A DNA stretch of 64,000 bases, from NCBI RefSeq assembly GCF_017591425.1, contig NW_024467119.1, positions 27,625,001-27,689,000 on the forward strand, read 5' to 3'. Positions 44,273-56,448 of this stretch are shown piece by piece. Source of the DNA: Ochotona curzoniae. Its lineage: Eukaryota; Chordata; Mammalia; Lagomorpha; Ochotonidae. The position numbers were made by a program, and so were the translations under genes. Below the pieces are notes generated by a model. The model had not been told where the DNA came from, searched no databases, and saw only the letters and a program-made list of their open reading frames with translations. Each line of letters opens with the position of its first letter. Positions within the stretch are counted from its first letter, which is position 1.

Positions 44273-44635
44273 CTCCCCTTTTCCAGTTTTATGTAACCAA
44301 AATTACTGTTCAACAGATTGTGTGTATTGGATCATAAATCTTCAATTTTTGGTTTTCTACAGTGATGGAAGTGATGATATTCTCTATAGTAGTTTTTAGT
44401 ACTTAGTATATTCTGTATATTTTAGACAAAAATTAAATACTGTATATCTATCTATATTCATATCTATCTATATATTTTTTTAACCAACTAAACTGTAATT
44501 TCAGTACAATGTTCAGGTTTTCTTTTGGGTTGGATTTTGTTGTCTTTATGTTTTGTGTCAGTCCTTGGTGTTTTAAAGTTTTCCATTATATTTTTACATT
44601 GGTTTCTTCATCAAGTAAAATGATTGTTTAATTTT
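44273..44635. other. Unassigned, with (TATC)n-like tract
   Basis: An interrupted (TATC)n/(TA)n tract spans about 44,440-44,478. Otherwise no feature. Confidence 0.6.
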
Positions 44636-44842
44636 TATTTTATTGATTGGAAGGGTAGAGAGAAGAGAGTCAGAGTAGGGAAAGAAGGAATAGGCAAGCG
44701 GAGGACTTGCATCCCCCATTCATTCTCCCAGTGGTTACATAGGCAGGATGGTGCCACACCAGAGCAACAAACCCAGAGCTGACTCCTCTGGATGATATGG
44801 GGTGCAAGAGTCCGAAGCAGCATTTTAGTGGCTGTGTCAAAG
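44636..44842 (-). repeat. C-SINE relic, antisense, 3' part only
   Basis: 'tattgattggaagggtagag' and 'attcattctcccagtggtta' are recognisable. The head half is gone. Confidence 0.5.
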
Positions 44843-46102
44843 ACCCTTTTCCCAAAAAATGAATTACTTAGGTTTAAGTTTTTTGTTTAACTTTTTTTAC
44901 CTCTTTCTATTTTGTGTTTAGAATGTGATTTAATCCACTGTTCATATACTTAGTTGTTTTCAGTTTAACATGTATTATTTTGTGATTTTCCAGGAAAAGA
45001 GAGCAGCCTGGGGATGGTTGCTTTAGCAAGCTTGAGATTGTAGGGTGCTTCAGGATCACCTTTCTGCCACCACGCTGATCTTGTGGCAAGTTCTTTGGAG
45101 TCTTAAGAAAACTGAATCCTTACTCAAGAAAAGGTACTGACATAGGCAGTACTGTGTTTTGGTAATATTGTAAACTTAGATGAGAAACTAAATTACACAT
45201 GTGAAGTCACCATGGAATTAAAATATTACAAGACTACAAAATGATCAGGAATTATATATATATATATGGTTGTTTGATTCTTTTGAATGTGGCTTACTCC
45301 TTTTAAAGTGCTCATTGCTATTATCTGTAAAATGTGAGTGCATATTTCAGTGGCACTTCAGAGGGCTGTAAATTCAAAGCTTCTTGCTCTAACTGCCACA
45401 AGAGCTGTGTTACCTTGAGCAGGCCGGTTAAACTGGCCTGCCAGCCTGTCTGGTCTTTTCAGCTCCTTTCTCCTGGAGACGATGGTGACAGTTGCTCTGA
45501 TGAGAATTCTTTCAGCTCTCCTCCTTGCGTTAAGCCCCTTGTCCCAGTATTGAGAGGTGATCATGTGACAGGGTGATTTGCAACATGTTGTAATAGGTAA
45601 TGTGGTCAACACTTGATGAGTTGGCTGCGTTTTTAATACCAGTTCCAGCTTCCTCTTCCGGTATAATGTTTCCCCTCAGCTTCTGTTTTCTAGCCAGTAT
45701 GGGCTTAAAGGAAGCCAACTTAGTTAATATTAGCCTAAAAGAAACAAGACTCTGATTCAGTGTCTTCATTATTTTGTATTGTTTGCAGTTTTTTTTTAAG
45801 GAGGGACAGCTAAATTATCTGTGAATTGTGCTCTAAGTAAAATGTTCACACGCATAAATTCTGCCTTACAGATCATGTAACTAAGGAAGCAATTGGTGTG
45901 GAGCATCAAACTCAAACACTTTAACTTGTTGACATGGCAGTGTCAGTCCGTGGACTTGATACTTTAAAAAGAATTTCCCCTGATATTTTCTCAAAATGCT
46001 CAATTTATTACATAACCTGTTTTAATTTCTGTTACAATTATTGAAACACTACTTTGGATTTATTTTTAATTCTGTAGTACTTTTGTAAAGGTTTACTTAT
46101 TT
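44843..46102. other. Unassigned intron-like stretch
   Basis: A possible sense MIR lies at 45,390-45,470 ('agctgtgttaccttgagcag' followed by 'ggttaaac'), at low confidence. (TA)n at 45,255-45,266. No exon recognised. Confidence 0.4.
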
Positions 46103-46434
46103 TTTTTTAAAGATTTATTTTTATGGGAAAGGCAGATGTACAGAGAGGAGGAGAGACAGAGAGGAAGATCTTCCATCTGATGACTCACTCCCCAAGCGGC
46201 CGCAACGGCCAGAGCTGAGCCGATCCCATCTGAAGCCAGGAGCCAGGGCTTCTTCCGGTTCTCCCACATGGTTGCAGGGTCCCAAGTCTTTGGGCCATCC
46301 TTGACTGCTTTCCCAGGCCACAAGCAGGGAGCTGGATGGGAAGTAGGAACACTTGGACCCAAACCGGTGCCCATATGGGATCTCAGTGTGGGCAAGATGA
46401 CGACTTTAACCACTACTAGGCTACCATACTGGGC
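46103..46434 (-). repeat. C-SINE, antisense, full length
   Basis: 'ttaaagatttatttttatgg', 'gaggaggagagacagagagg', 'caagcggccgcaacggccag' still with CpGs, 'cccatatgggatctcagtgt'. Relatively young. Confidence 0.93.
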
Positions 46435-46436
46435 TT

Positions 46437-46722
46437 ATTATTTTTATTTGTAAAGGCAAAGTTACAGAGAGAGATAGTTCGTCTGTTGAGTTAGTCCCCA
46501 AATAGCTGCAGTGGCTGGGTCTGGGTTGTGCTGAAACCAGAAGTCTGGAACTCATCTGAGTCTTCTCCATGAATGACAGGAGCCCAAATCTATGGCCATC
46601 TTTTGCTGCCTTCCCAGGCACATTAGTAGGGAGCTGAATTAGAAACAGATAGGCAGCACTCATTTGGGATGCTTGCTTTGTACATGTGGAGACTTAACTG
46701 CTATGCCACAATTCCACCTCCT
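46437..46722 (-). repeat. C-SINE, antisense, old
   Basis: Lies head-to-tail with the previous copy. 'tttgtaaaggcaaagttaca', 'ccttcccaggcacattagta', 'tgctatgccacaattccacc'. Confidence 0.85.
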
Positions 46723-46767
46723 AATTTGGTAGTAACTACTAGTTCACAGGAATTTGTAAAAATGGTA

Positions 46768-47079
46768 TAGTCCCGGACCTGGATGATGTCCTCACCTTTT
46801 ATACTCTGGGATTCCATATGGGCACTGGTTTATGTCCTGGCAACCCTGCTTCCCATCCAGCTCCCTGCTTATACCCTGGGAAAGCAGTCGAGGAAGGCCC
46901 AAAACCTTGGGACCTTGCAAAAGCTCCTGGCTCCTGGCTTTGTATCAGCTTAGCTCCAGCTGCTGTGGCCACTTGGGAAGTGAACCAGAAGGTCTTCCTC
47001 TCTGTCTCTCTCTCACACTCTCTCGCTATGAAAAATCTGACTTTCCAATAAAAAGAAATAAATCCTGAAAAAAAAAAAA
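46768..47079 (+). repeat. C-SINE, sense
   Basis: 'gggattccatatgggcactg', 'cttcccatccagctccctgc', tail 'tttccaataaaaagaaataa' plus a 12-A run. It is the sense partner of the two antisense copies just before it. Confidence 0.92.
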
Positions 47080-47084
47080 GAACA

Positions 47085-47260
47085 GTACAGTCCCTGGTAC
47101 CCTTTACCTCAGCGGTAATATTTTACATAATCATACAACAATGGTTGATTTATATTTTAACACTAAAAATTGTATTGTAGTGGTCTTATTTTGTTTCTTC
47201 TTATTGTTATTATGAAACAGTTTATAGATCTAGAGATTTCTCTATCCTCTTCCTCTATTT
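47085..47260 (-). mobile_element. L1 3' UTR fragment, antisense
   Basis: 'tccctggtaccctttacctc' and 'ggtaatattttacataatca' resemble the antisense L1M phrase 'ttcccttgtaccctttaccc ... ggtaacatcttgcataac'. Confidence 0.5.
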
Positions 47261-47961
47261 TAAAAATAATTAAGCTATTATATTCATTTTTATTTCTATG
47301 AAATTTATGTATTTATATGAATGTATATTTATACTTAAAGCTTTAAAAATATTTGCTTAAAATATTTAGGGTATGTTTTTCTAAACATTTTTCTGAACAT
47401 TCCTGTGAATTAGGAATTACTACCAAATTAGGGCTGGAATTGTAGCATAGCAGGCAAGTCATCACACATGCCATACTAATAAACATTCGCCCTCATTCTC
47501 AGGAATTCTGAAGCTCTTTACTGTGGAGTGAAAGGGTGATAATATGTGTTTTATTGTGTTTCTTTTTTTCTCTTCATTCTAGAAATACCTTGGTAAGCTT
47601 GTAATAGATTTCCCTGATTAAAGGCTGGGTCTCTCTGACTCCAGCCTCCAACTGCTTTCCCCAAGCTCAATAAAACAGAGAACTGGGAGATTTAGGTAAT
47701 AAAAGCCATAGTTAAGTAAAGAAGGATGAAATAAACTTTGCATCAATAACTTGGAGATTAATCATTGTGTGTTGATTGCCTCATAATTTTATTTAGTTTA
47801 TTTATGTAATGAGTGACTAAATTAGATCAAGTACAAAGCATTAAACTTTACACCTAGTTCTTATTTCTCAGAATGATGATACACATAAATATCCTGTCAA
47901 GAGATGCTATATTGTATAGTAATAAATTTGTTTCCAAAATATTTATCAACTATTTTATTGT
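47261..47961. other. Unassigned AT-rich stretch
   Basis: It contains a short sense C-SINE head fragment at about 47,430-47,476 ('gggctggaattgtagcatag'), otherwise nothing recognised. Confidence 0.45.
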
Positions 47962-48226
47962 GGGAGTAGGTGTTGTGGTGTACAGCAAGTTAAGCTTCCT
48001 TGGAGTTCACATCTCATGCCAGAGTGTCAGTCTCTGGCCCAGCACCTCTGCTTACCGTGAAGCTTTCTGCTGCTCTATCCTGGTGGGCAGCAGGTGATGG
48101 TTCATGTGCTGCTCAGGTCCCTGTTACCACATGGAGTTCTGGGCCCCAGCCTTTTGCCTGGTCCAGTCTAGCTGTTGTGGGCATTTTAAAGTGAATGAGC
48201 AATGAAGTTCTCTGTCTCTCACTTTG

Positions 48227-48259
<33 letters not shown>

Positions 48260-48260
48260 A
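47962..48260 (+). repeat. C-SINE, sense, with (AC)n tail
   Basis: 'gtaggtgttgtggtgtacag', 'ggagttcacatctcatgcca' and the 3' 'gtgaatgagcaatgaagttc', after which the usual tail is replaced by (AC)15 at 48,229-48,258. Confidence 0.75.
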
Positions 48261-48361
48261 CTGCCTTTGAGTAGCTAAAAAATGAACATTTTAAAAAGCC
48301 ATCATGTACTGTACTGGGTATTTGAGGATCTGTACATTAATATCTAAGATCTGAGAAGTTC

Positions 48362-48657
48362 TGGGGCCAGTGTTGTTGTATTGGGAAAGCTGCCACCTGC
48401 AGTGGTGAGCACTTTGTGTCCCGCTTGCTCCACTTCTGACCCAGTTCCCTGCTAATGTGCCTTGGAAGATGACCCAGATGTTTGGAACCCAGTCACAAAC
48501 AGATCTGTCCTGAACACACCTGAATAAAGCTCTTGGCTCCTGGCTTCCTTCTGGCTCAGTGCTGGCCATTGGAGCCTTCCAGGGAGTGAACCAGCAGATG
48601 GAACATTGTCTCATGCCCATTGTCTGCCTTTCAGACAAATCATATAAAACCTTAAAA
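48362..48657 (+). repeat. C-SINE, sense, old
   Basis: 'ggggccagtgttgttgtatt', 'cacttctgacccagttccct', 'gagtgaaccagcagatggaa'. Confidence 0.85.
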
Positions 48658-49108
48658 ACCAAAAGATATGGGTAGTTCTTTCCTCAATAACTTTACAATA
48701 TGGTAGTGATATGATAGATGTTTACGTATGTAGTGTGTGGTAGCTCCATGGGCACATAATAAATATAAAGATTACATTTGGTTGGAATGATCAGGAGAAC
48801 CCTAAGATGCTGTTTGGAATGTCAGGGGAGTTGCTAAATTTCCTGTGTATAAAACTGTGAAATTTACGTAGATAAAAATTATGGAAGATTATTAAATCAA
48901 TTACTTTCTCTATTGGTGAATCAGTGGAAGTTTCTTGGGTAAGAAGTTGGCCTTAATTTACTGTTTAAGTAATGAAGTAAAGGATAAGAAAGAAATGAAA
49001 TCCTTAGGCGAAGAAAAAAATATGCCTCTGACATGAAAACTTTACTCTTACTCTTGATGCATTTCATATAAAATGTTTTGTGGAATATGAATTCCATGGT
49101 ATGTGTTC
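48658..49108. other. Unassigned stretch
   Basis: No feature recognised. Confidence 0.5.
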
Positions 49109-49418
49109 TTTTTTCAAAGATTTATTTACTTTGCTTGAAAGTCAGAGTGCCATCTCCCACATGCTGATTCACTCCCTAAATGGCTACAATGGCCAGAGCT
49201 AAGCTGGTCCAAAGCTGGGAGCCAGGAGCTTCTTCCAGGCCTCCCAAGTAGGTGCAGGAGCCCAAGGACTTTGTTATCCTCTGCTTCCTTCCCAGATTGT
49301 AAGCAGGGAGCTGGATGGGCATTGGAGCAGCCGGGACATGAACTGGTGCCCATATGAGAAGCCAATGCCACTGGTGGAGTGTTAGCGTGAACCGCCGCAA
49401 CACTGCACCCGTGCCTCC
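49109..49418 (-). repeat. C-SINE, antisense
   Basis: 'tcaaagatttatttactttg', 'gattcactccctaaatggct', 'gcccatatgagaagccaatg', head 'acactgcacccgtgcc'. The 'agacagagagaa' part is deleted. Confidence 0.88.
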
Positions 49419-49444
49419 CTACGTGTATTCTTTTTTTAAAGAAT

Positions 49445-49925
49445 AAATTTTACTGTGTACATTTGAGGGTATATACATGATGTTATGAAACACATGTATA
49501 TAATAAAAGGGTAACTCTGGCAAACTAAAATATCTATCGTCTCAGTTACCCGTCCTTTCCTAACCTCTGCCCCAGACCTGCTATAATCTTAATTACTTAG
49601 CAAAACTCTTAACTGTAGTACATTGTTATTAAATGTTATGCTGTACTTTAGGTCTTTAAACTTGTTCATGCTTAATGTCTGTGTCCTTCAGAACACTTAT
49701 CCCCACTTCCTTTCTTACTTTGCATCTCTGGCAACCAGAGTTTTATTTTCTGTTTCTGTATGTTTGACTTTTTCCACTTTGATTCTACATAGAAGTGGCA
49801 TCCTGCATTGTAGTATTTTTCTTTCTTTCTGTGTCTGGTTTATTTCACTTACCAAATATCCTCCAGTTTATCTGTGGTAAATGGCAGGATTTCTCCTTTT
49901 TATGGCCAAGCACTATTTATGGACA
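49445..49925 (-). mobile_element. L1 (old L1M type) 3' UTR, antisense
   Basis: 'gattctacatagaagtggca', 'tttctgtgtctggtttattt', 'cacttaccaaatatcctcca', 'aatggcaggatttctccttt' follow the well-known antisense L1M sequence. Confidence 0.8.
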
Positions 49926-49926
49926 A

Positions 49927-49927
<1 letters not shown>

Positions 49928-49966
<39 letters not shown>
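49928..49966 (+). repeat. (AC)n microsatellite
   Basis: About 19 AC units between an L1 fragment and an old antisense C-SINE. Confidence 0.95.
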
Positions 49967-49967
<1 letters not shown>

Positions 49968-49968
<1 letters not shown>

Positions 49969-50173
49969 GCGCAAAGAGAGGAAGTGATCTCAGTCTCCTT
50001 CTAGATCACTATGTGCGTGGCTTGGATTAAGTCACCTTGTCCATGTGGTGTCCCTCCGGTGCACATTAGCAGGAAGGTGGATTAAAAGCAGAGGTGGGAT
50101 GGAGTCTAGGCATCGCGTTATAGGATGTGGGTAGTCTACGCAGTGGCTTCACAATTGCAGCACAATGCGCACC
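49968..50173 (-). repeat. C-SINE relic, antisense
   Basis: 'gagaggaagtgatctcagtc', 'gtgcacattagcaggaaggt', 'acgcagtggcttcacaattg' in antisense order. Confidence 0.6.
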
Positions 50174-51689
50174 ACAGGATTTAACTTTCTGATTAAGATG
50201 ATAATTAACTTCTACTGTTTTATTACATTTGAACATTCAATATTTTAAAATGTTCCTGTTATCTGCATGAAAAATTATCAAAAGTACTTTTCTTGATGTC
50301 AATAATTTAGCAACACAGAGAGGTAGCCATCAGAGGCAGGCTTAAAGGATAGTATATGGAAAGAAGGGAAAGAAAGAGGTGGAGAAGAGAAAAGAGCATG
50401 GAGGGGGAGAGGAGGAAAAGAAAGGTAGAATTCTCTGTAAAGGAGTATTCTGCCTTCGGTGGTTCCGTATAGCAGGTGCCATGTTGTACCTACTCAAACT
50501 GGAAGCATTTCTAAAAGCTACTTGCCCCCTCAAACCTGTAAACAGCAGAAAGTCTTGAGTTAGCTTGAGTTATATGATAAATAATAATGAAAAATGATGT
50601 CATGACATTCATTTGTGTTCTCCACCTCCTTTTCCACTGAGACCTAGATTTTCATCTGAGTCACCAGAGTAAATATGTCTTGTGATTCCCAGCTTGTCTC
50701 AGGTTGCGTAACTACCACATGGGTTGGACATAGATGTTTATCCTTCAAGAGGGAGTGGGAGAGACGATTAACATATAACAGCTGTTAAAAAATGCACTTA
50801 GGTCCCTTCTGCCACTGACCAGTATTTGGGTGGTGGGGTCAGCGTAGTGAGGGGAGTAAGTTACTTAGCTGCCTTTCTGAGATGGCAGTATTAGTGATCT
50901 TTGTTCATAACTTGGAAAAGAGTATTTCATCTTTCTTGGAAAGCTTGTTGTTCTTTCTCCATGGATTGACATGCATTTTAAATTTTCTCAGCTTGACCAA
51001 TATTTTCACCCCCCCCAAAAAAAGCTACTTTGCTGCTTGCCAATGTTGAAAGAGCTTTTAAAAAGATTCACATATTCTAGTCTTTCTTCTTTCTCACTGC
51101 TGTTGACACACACTGGAGTGCAGGCTTTAATGCAGTTTTGCATATGCCAGTGTCACCTGACAAAATGTCATTGCAGTCCATTGAAGACTTGTTTAGCAAC
51201 CACTGTTTTAATGAGGGAGTAGTCACTTAATGTCAAGTATGGCTTGTAGATATTAATGACGTTCATGTGAGCTTTCTTGGGCTTTTCTAAAGTCTAGAAC
51301 TGTTTTTATGTACTTTGTTAAGTACACTGGAAAACGTTTGGATTTTTCTCATAAGCAGCAGAATTTGGTACTGGGCACTGGCTTTGAGTTACACTTTTGC
51401 ATTTTATCTTCTCTTATTAATGGCTCAATAAAAATCTTATTCTTATAATTTTTTTTAAAGATGATAAAATGTGTTGATAGAGAATGCTCAAGCTTATTGG
51501 AGATGTAGTTAAGAAGTGTAATTATTATTCTTCCCTCAGGCAATCTGTGCAACTCACTGTAACTTGTATTGGAAAGAAAAACATGTCCACGAATAGCACT
51601 TTACAACATTAACATATTCTAGCTAATTCCCAGATGCCTGGAATATTGAGAAGTCACACTAAAGTAACGAATATCAAAGTGAGTTGTTT
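50174..51689. other. Unassigned intron-like stretch
   Basis: Purine-rich at 50,350-50,430. No exon or repeat recognised. ORFs up to 83 codons show no domains. Confidence 0.5.
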
Positions 51690-51992
51690 GTTCATTTTAT
51701 TTGAAAAGCAGAGAGTCATAGATCTTTCATTCCCTGGTTCACTCCCTTGATTCCTAATAGCCAGAATTAGGCCAGGCCGTAGCCAGGATCCTGGAACTCA
51801 ATCCCATGGGTGACGGGTAGGAAACCCATTTCAGGAGCCATCACACGCTGTCTCCTAGGGTCTACACTGGCAGGAAGCTGGAACTGGGAGAACTGGCAGG
51901 ACTTCAGCAGAGTCAGCATCTGAACCCAGGCACTCCTGCATGGGATATGAGAGTCCCACACCCAGCATCTGCTGCAGTAGCATGTGTTTTTA
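51690..51992 (-). repeat. C-SINE, antisense, old
   Basis: 'tatttgaaaagcagagagtc', 'aggaagctggaactgggaga', 'tgaacccaggcactcctgca' and 'ggatatgagagtcccacac'. It looks like an older subfamily than the young copies. Confidence 0.8.
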
Positions 51993-52867
51993 AAAGGCCA
52001 ACATTAAACATAATGTTAAACTGAGGAAAGAGTTATAGGAAGATAAAGTTAGAATAGAGGACAGTACTAGTAAAAGGATAAGAGCACATAAAATTAATCC
52101 ATGATGTGAGATGTGTTTTGCCTTGTTTTTTGACCAATGAAGAAATGTTTTTGGGAAAAGAAGTGACTTGATCTGATTTATTTTTTGGAGGTAGGGCTCC
52201 CCTAGCAGTCAACATTCCTCAGTGGCTATATTGCAGGATAAGTGGAGTACACTTGACATTCCTTTATCATCTGATACTTTTTTTTTTCATTCAGTGTGAG
52301 TTCTTTGATGAAAATATTAAGATGATGAGATGCGACGTCTTCGTTCATAGAGCTGTTAGTACTCCTGTAGGTGTGAGTGGAGAATTAGCCACCAACGCAG
52401 ATGTTTCATCTGCTCAGAGATGGTATTGCCCTCTTTCAGCCACTCTTTGGAGTTGCTTGTCACCCCGATACTGCAGCTCTCTTAGCTTGTAAGGAGTCTG
52501 AGGCAACCACATGCACCTGTGTCCTTGAGTCTTGGGTTACTTGGCCCCTAGTTTTCCTAATAGTCATGGTTATTCCCATTGATGGCTTGATCTTTAGTTA
52601 GGGGTCAAGATTGTAGAGAAAACCATGAGAGGAACAGCTATGGGAGCGTTAAGTGATGACAGAACTAGAATTTGGGAAAAGTGACTGGAATGCTGTGTTT
52701 GACCCTTAGTGGAATTGTAGGTGTAATAAATTTCATAATGAAGAATTAATCATTGAACAAAAGAGCCACTGATTTATATAACTAGAAATTTTATATATTC
52801 TTTTATTGCCCTCATGCACCTTATCTCTTGGATTAAGAAATTATGGCAAATGGGTGTCAGTTCCTTT
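51993..52867. other. Unassigned stretch with one exon-like segment
   Basis: Positions 52,295-52,372 are preceded by a T-rich tract and AG and followed by GTGAGT. Such chance pairs are common in introns. No repeat recognised. Confidence 0.3.
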
Positions 52868-53087
52868 AATGGGTGTTCCACTTCCCATCCAGCTCCCTGC
52901 TTTTGTCCTGGGAAAGCAGTAGAGGATGGCCCAAAGCCTTGGGACCCTGCACGTTGGGAGTACTGGCAGAAGCTCCTGGCTCCTGGCTTTGGATCAGCTC
53001 AACTCCAGCCATTGCGGCCACTTGAAGATCTCTCTCTCTGTAAATCTGCTTTTCTAATAAAAATAAATAAAGCTTAAAAAAAAAAGA
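52868..53087 (+). repeat. C-SINE, sense, 5'-truncated
   Basis: It begins at 'gttccacttcccatccagct' without the tRNA-like head, and ends with 'taataaaaataaataaagct' and A9. A 5' truncation is as expected of L1-driven insertion. Confidence 0.9.
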
Positions 53088-55792
53088 AATTGTGGGTAGA
53101 ACTCTTGTAAATCAATCATTTTAACATAGTGTAATAGGATAGGTTTCCAAATGTAATGTAGTCATTGTTTTTTCACTATAGTTTGAGAATTAAAATAAAT
53201 TTTTTCATGTAGATGACCATGAATTGTGTGTCTGTTATTGTTTCAGTGAGATTGCATTACCAAATTTCTATTGCATATCATTTAGAAAATACATTTTCTT
53301 TTGTTTATTTGCTTTATTTCTAAGTTCTGTTAGTTTGGTTAGGTTTGTTTTATCTCAAGATTTGATAGAGGTTTGTTATATTTGTGATATGAGAGAGCCT
53401 AGTCAAATTTAGAGTAGAGCAGAGTGTCTGTTACTATCCCCACTTTGGGATAATGTGGCTGTTAGAGCCGATTTAGCCCAAGCGACAGGTGCTGTGACCA
53501 AGTTATCTTTATGAGCCATACTAAGGCTAGAACAGAGAACAAGCCACTCGGCCGTCTGTTCTTGAGAAGTTAAGGTAAAGATAGTATTTGGCAAAGGAGG
53601 GTGAATATGTGTGAATAAGGGAATGAATGATTGAAGGCATACCTGCATACATGTATATGTGTAGCCACCAGTGAATTCCATCTGTGACTTCCGGGCTCTG
53701 CATCTGTCCCCGATGCCAGCACTTGACATGGAGCTAACAACTGAGAACAGGTGTCCCATATTACAGTGCTTGGACCAGACTTGGAACCTCTGAACGTATC
53801 AGGACAAAAACTCAGTGATAATAACTGGTGACCAGGGAGAGGACAGCAGCAGGGGTGGAGGTGAAACAGGGTAGGCACAGAAGAAGTTTGAAACCCTAGA
53901 TCATCCAGTCCAGAGTGCAATAACTGGATGATGTTAATGATGATTGAATCCAACGTCCGAGTTTGGGGCTGAAATGCTGAAGAACTGCTGACCACACACC
54001 CTGTTGATGATTTGGGCAGGAGAGACAAGGCATACGGGCAGAAACCAGGCTGAGCATGGCATTCATTTATGTACTGTTAGGGGTTAGGTGTTTTTTTAAG
54101 GAGAGAAGTTGTTTCCATTGTTAATGAGTAATCACACAGCCTGCTTTATTGGCAGTGGTATGGCATCACAAGACACAGAGAACTGCTGATGCTCCCCAGT
54201 CGCATCCTGAACAGGGAACTGCCACAAAGACAAGTGAATCTAAGCTTTGCCTGCTTGCAAAATAGGAGGATGTGAAAAAGCATGTTAGCCGTAAATGTTC
54301 CTCACATCACAGTTCTGCAGGCACTCCGGTAGGAGTTGAGTTGAAGTGGGTTAAGAGGAAGCAAGGAAAATGCATGCTTATGATAAGCTGCTGTTAAAAC
54401 CAGAACCCTCTGCACCTTTCATTTATTCTTTCAGATGTCCTGTTAGCATTTGGGAGGGGGATATTGCAGGTAGGTGACATCAGCTTAAGGAGAGCTCAGC
54501 AAGATCTCAGGGATGTCTTGAACAAACAGGGCTTGAGCAGAAACAGCTGGAGCTGCCTTGAGGTTCTCATCAGCAAGAGGTTTTCATATCTACCCCTCCC
54601 CCATTGGCCCTTACTGTTTAGTTCACTCAAAACATACAGTCTCATTGTCTTGCGTGTTCAAGTTTTACATTTCAGCAAGAAAGAATTGGAGTAGCTCTAT
54701 TCAGATCAAGTATCTGTCCCTGAGCCAGGTGATGTAGAGTTATGATGAGTAGTGATAGCTTTGGGAGACTACTTCTGTGCTTTGAGACCCTCACCCCAAA
54801 AAGGGAGAGTCCAAAGCTGGGTAGCCGTTTGACGTCAGATCTAGAACATCTGAACTTTGGTGCCTTCTCTTCTTGCCCCTCTTTCTCCTCTGTACTTACA
54901 TGAACATGGATGATGCAGCCCTGCTATTGCATCCTTTGATCACCAGATTCCGGTGGCAGATAATCCACATGCAAGCCGAGAAACCACATCCAGAGGCAGT
55001 TAGAGCTGCTGACAGTGGCTGATATCATGTCGCCTCTAGTTGCATTATGGTTCTTAATAGTTTGAAACTTCAGTTGAGCTGCTGCCAACTTGCCATCTGT
55101 ATGGCTGGGGGAAAGAAAAGAAATACATAGAAAATGAACTTAAAAGATGAGTACTTAGAGCACCTCAGCTAACAACAAGGAAATTACGGTGGTTGTGATC
55201 CTCAGTTTTATCTGTACATAAAGCCCTCACTTGTCTCAGCCCAGACTTCTTATTTCTGTTGCCTTCTGCTAATCTTAGCTTGTCAGTCTTATGTCACTAG
55301 CATGCTGACTCAGTTTCTCATTCCTGAAAGGATCTGAGCTTTGTTATTCCGACTTTGTGGAATTGTGTATTGCCTCTCACATGAACGTGGTGTGCAGTAG
55401 TTTCTTATGGTGACTCACCCAAATTCCTCCCTTGGTCCTTCTCTCTTTGCCTAGCAGTACAATAGCAATATCTCCCTGCTGTATCATGGTTACCGGTCCT
55501 GTAGTCTACAGTGCTTGCTTGAAATCTGCCATAAAGAAATCGAACTGAACCTGGTTTAGTTCAGTTTTGATACATTGAAGCAGTTGTTTTGACTTTTTGA
55601 GTGTTTTTTTTTTTTTTAGAAGCAACACACCTAAATTCTTGAGATGTGCAGCAAACAGCTTCTTATAATTTTTTAAAGAAACATGCTCCTTCTGAACAAT
55701 AAAACCCATTTTAGGTACCATCTGGAGAAGTGAAAGCACATGCCCGCAGAGTCTGAGAGCGATGTTATCCAAAATGGTTTCAATTTACTTTT
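53088..55792. other. Unassigned 2.7-kb intron-like stretch
   Basis: This is one of the longest repeat-poor parts. Minus-strand ORFs of 152 (54,028-53,570) and 116 codons overlap in different frames without any domain. An 88-codon minus ORF at 55,772-55,506 contains Lys runs from a T tract. No exon recognised. Confidence 0.45.
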
Positions 55793-55944
55793 CATGAATA
55801 ATTAATGATGCCGAGTATCCTTGTATGTGCTTGTTTGCTTTCTACATCTTAAAAATGTGTTGATGTTTCTTGCATTCTTTAAAATTGCTAACACTTATTG
55901 AGCTTTATTAATTTTGATTTATTTCTATTTTTTGCCTTTTTTTG

Positions 55945-56262
55945 GTAAATTTGTATTTATTTGGAAGGCAGAGTTACACAGAGAGAGAGAGAGAAACAGA
56001 AAGAGAGAAAGAGAGAGAGAGATCTTCACTCTGCTGGGTGTTCCCCAGATAACTGCAGTGGTCTGGGCAGGGCCAGGCTGAAGCTGGAACCTGGATTGCC
56101 ATCCTTGTCTTTCACGTGGGTGACATGTGACCACGTGCTTGCACAATCCTCTGCTGCAGTTCCAGGTATCAGCAGGGAACTGGACTGGACGAGAAGCACC
56201 TGGGATGGAAATCGGCACCTATTGGAGGTAACTTGCTCTGCTAGGCCACAATGCTGGTCTTA
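55945..56262 (-). repeat. C-SINE, antisense, inside the L1
   Basis: 'tatttggaaggcagagttac', an expanded (GA)n at 55,979-56,020, and head 'gctaggccacaatgctggtc'. Confidence 0.85.
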
Positions 56263-56390
56263 CCTGCCTTTCATCATCATATCAGTGTTTCTTGAAAAAT
56301 ACAAGTTGATTTTGGTCAAGTCCATTTAGTCAATTTTTTCTTTTTTTTTTTTTCAAATGGTAGAATTTCATTCTTTTTTTTTTTTTTTTT

Positions 56391-56447
56391 AAGATTTATT
56401 TACTTTTATTGGTAGGCCAATGCCTTATGCATTAGGCAACTGGGGCT
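56391..56447 (-). repeat. C-SINE remnant with a large internal deletion
   Basis: Only the two ends of an antisense copy remain: tail side 'aagatttatttacttttatt' joined directly to head side 'atgcattaggcaactggggc'. Confidence 0.6.
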
Positions 56448-56448
56448 T

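Noticed and set aside
53570..54028. 152-codon minus-strand ORF
   Set aside because: Ser/Cys/Leu-rich with no domain, and overlaps another long ORF in a different frame. Kept only as part of an unassigned stretch.
55506..55772. 88-codon minus ORF with Lys runs
   Set aside because: The Lys run comes from a T tract on the plus strand, and no family is recognised.
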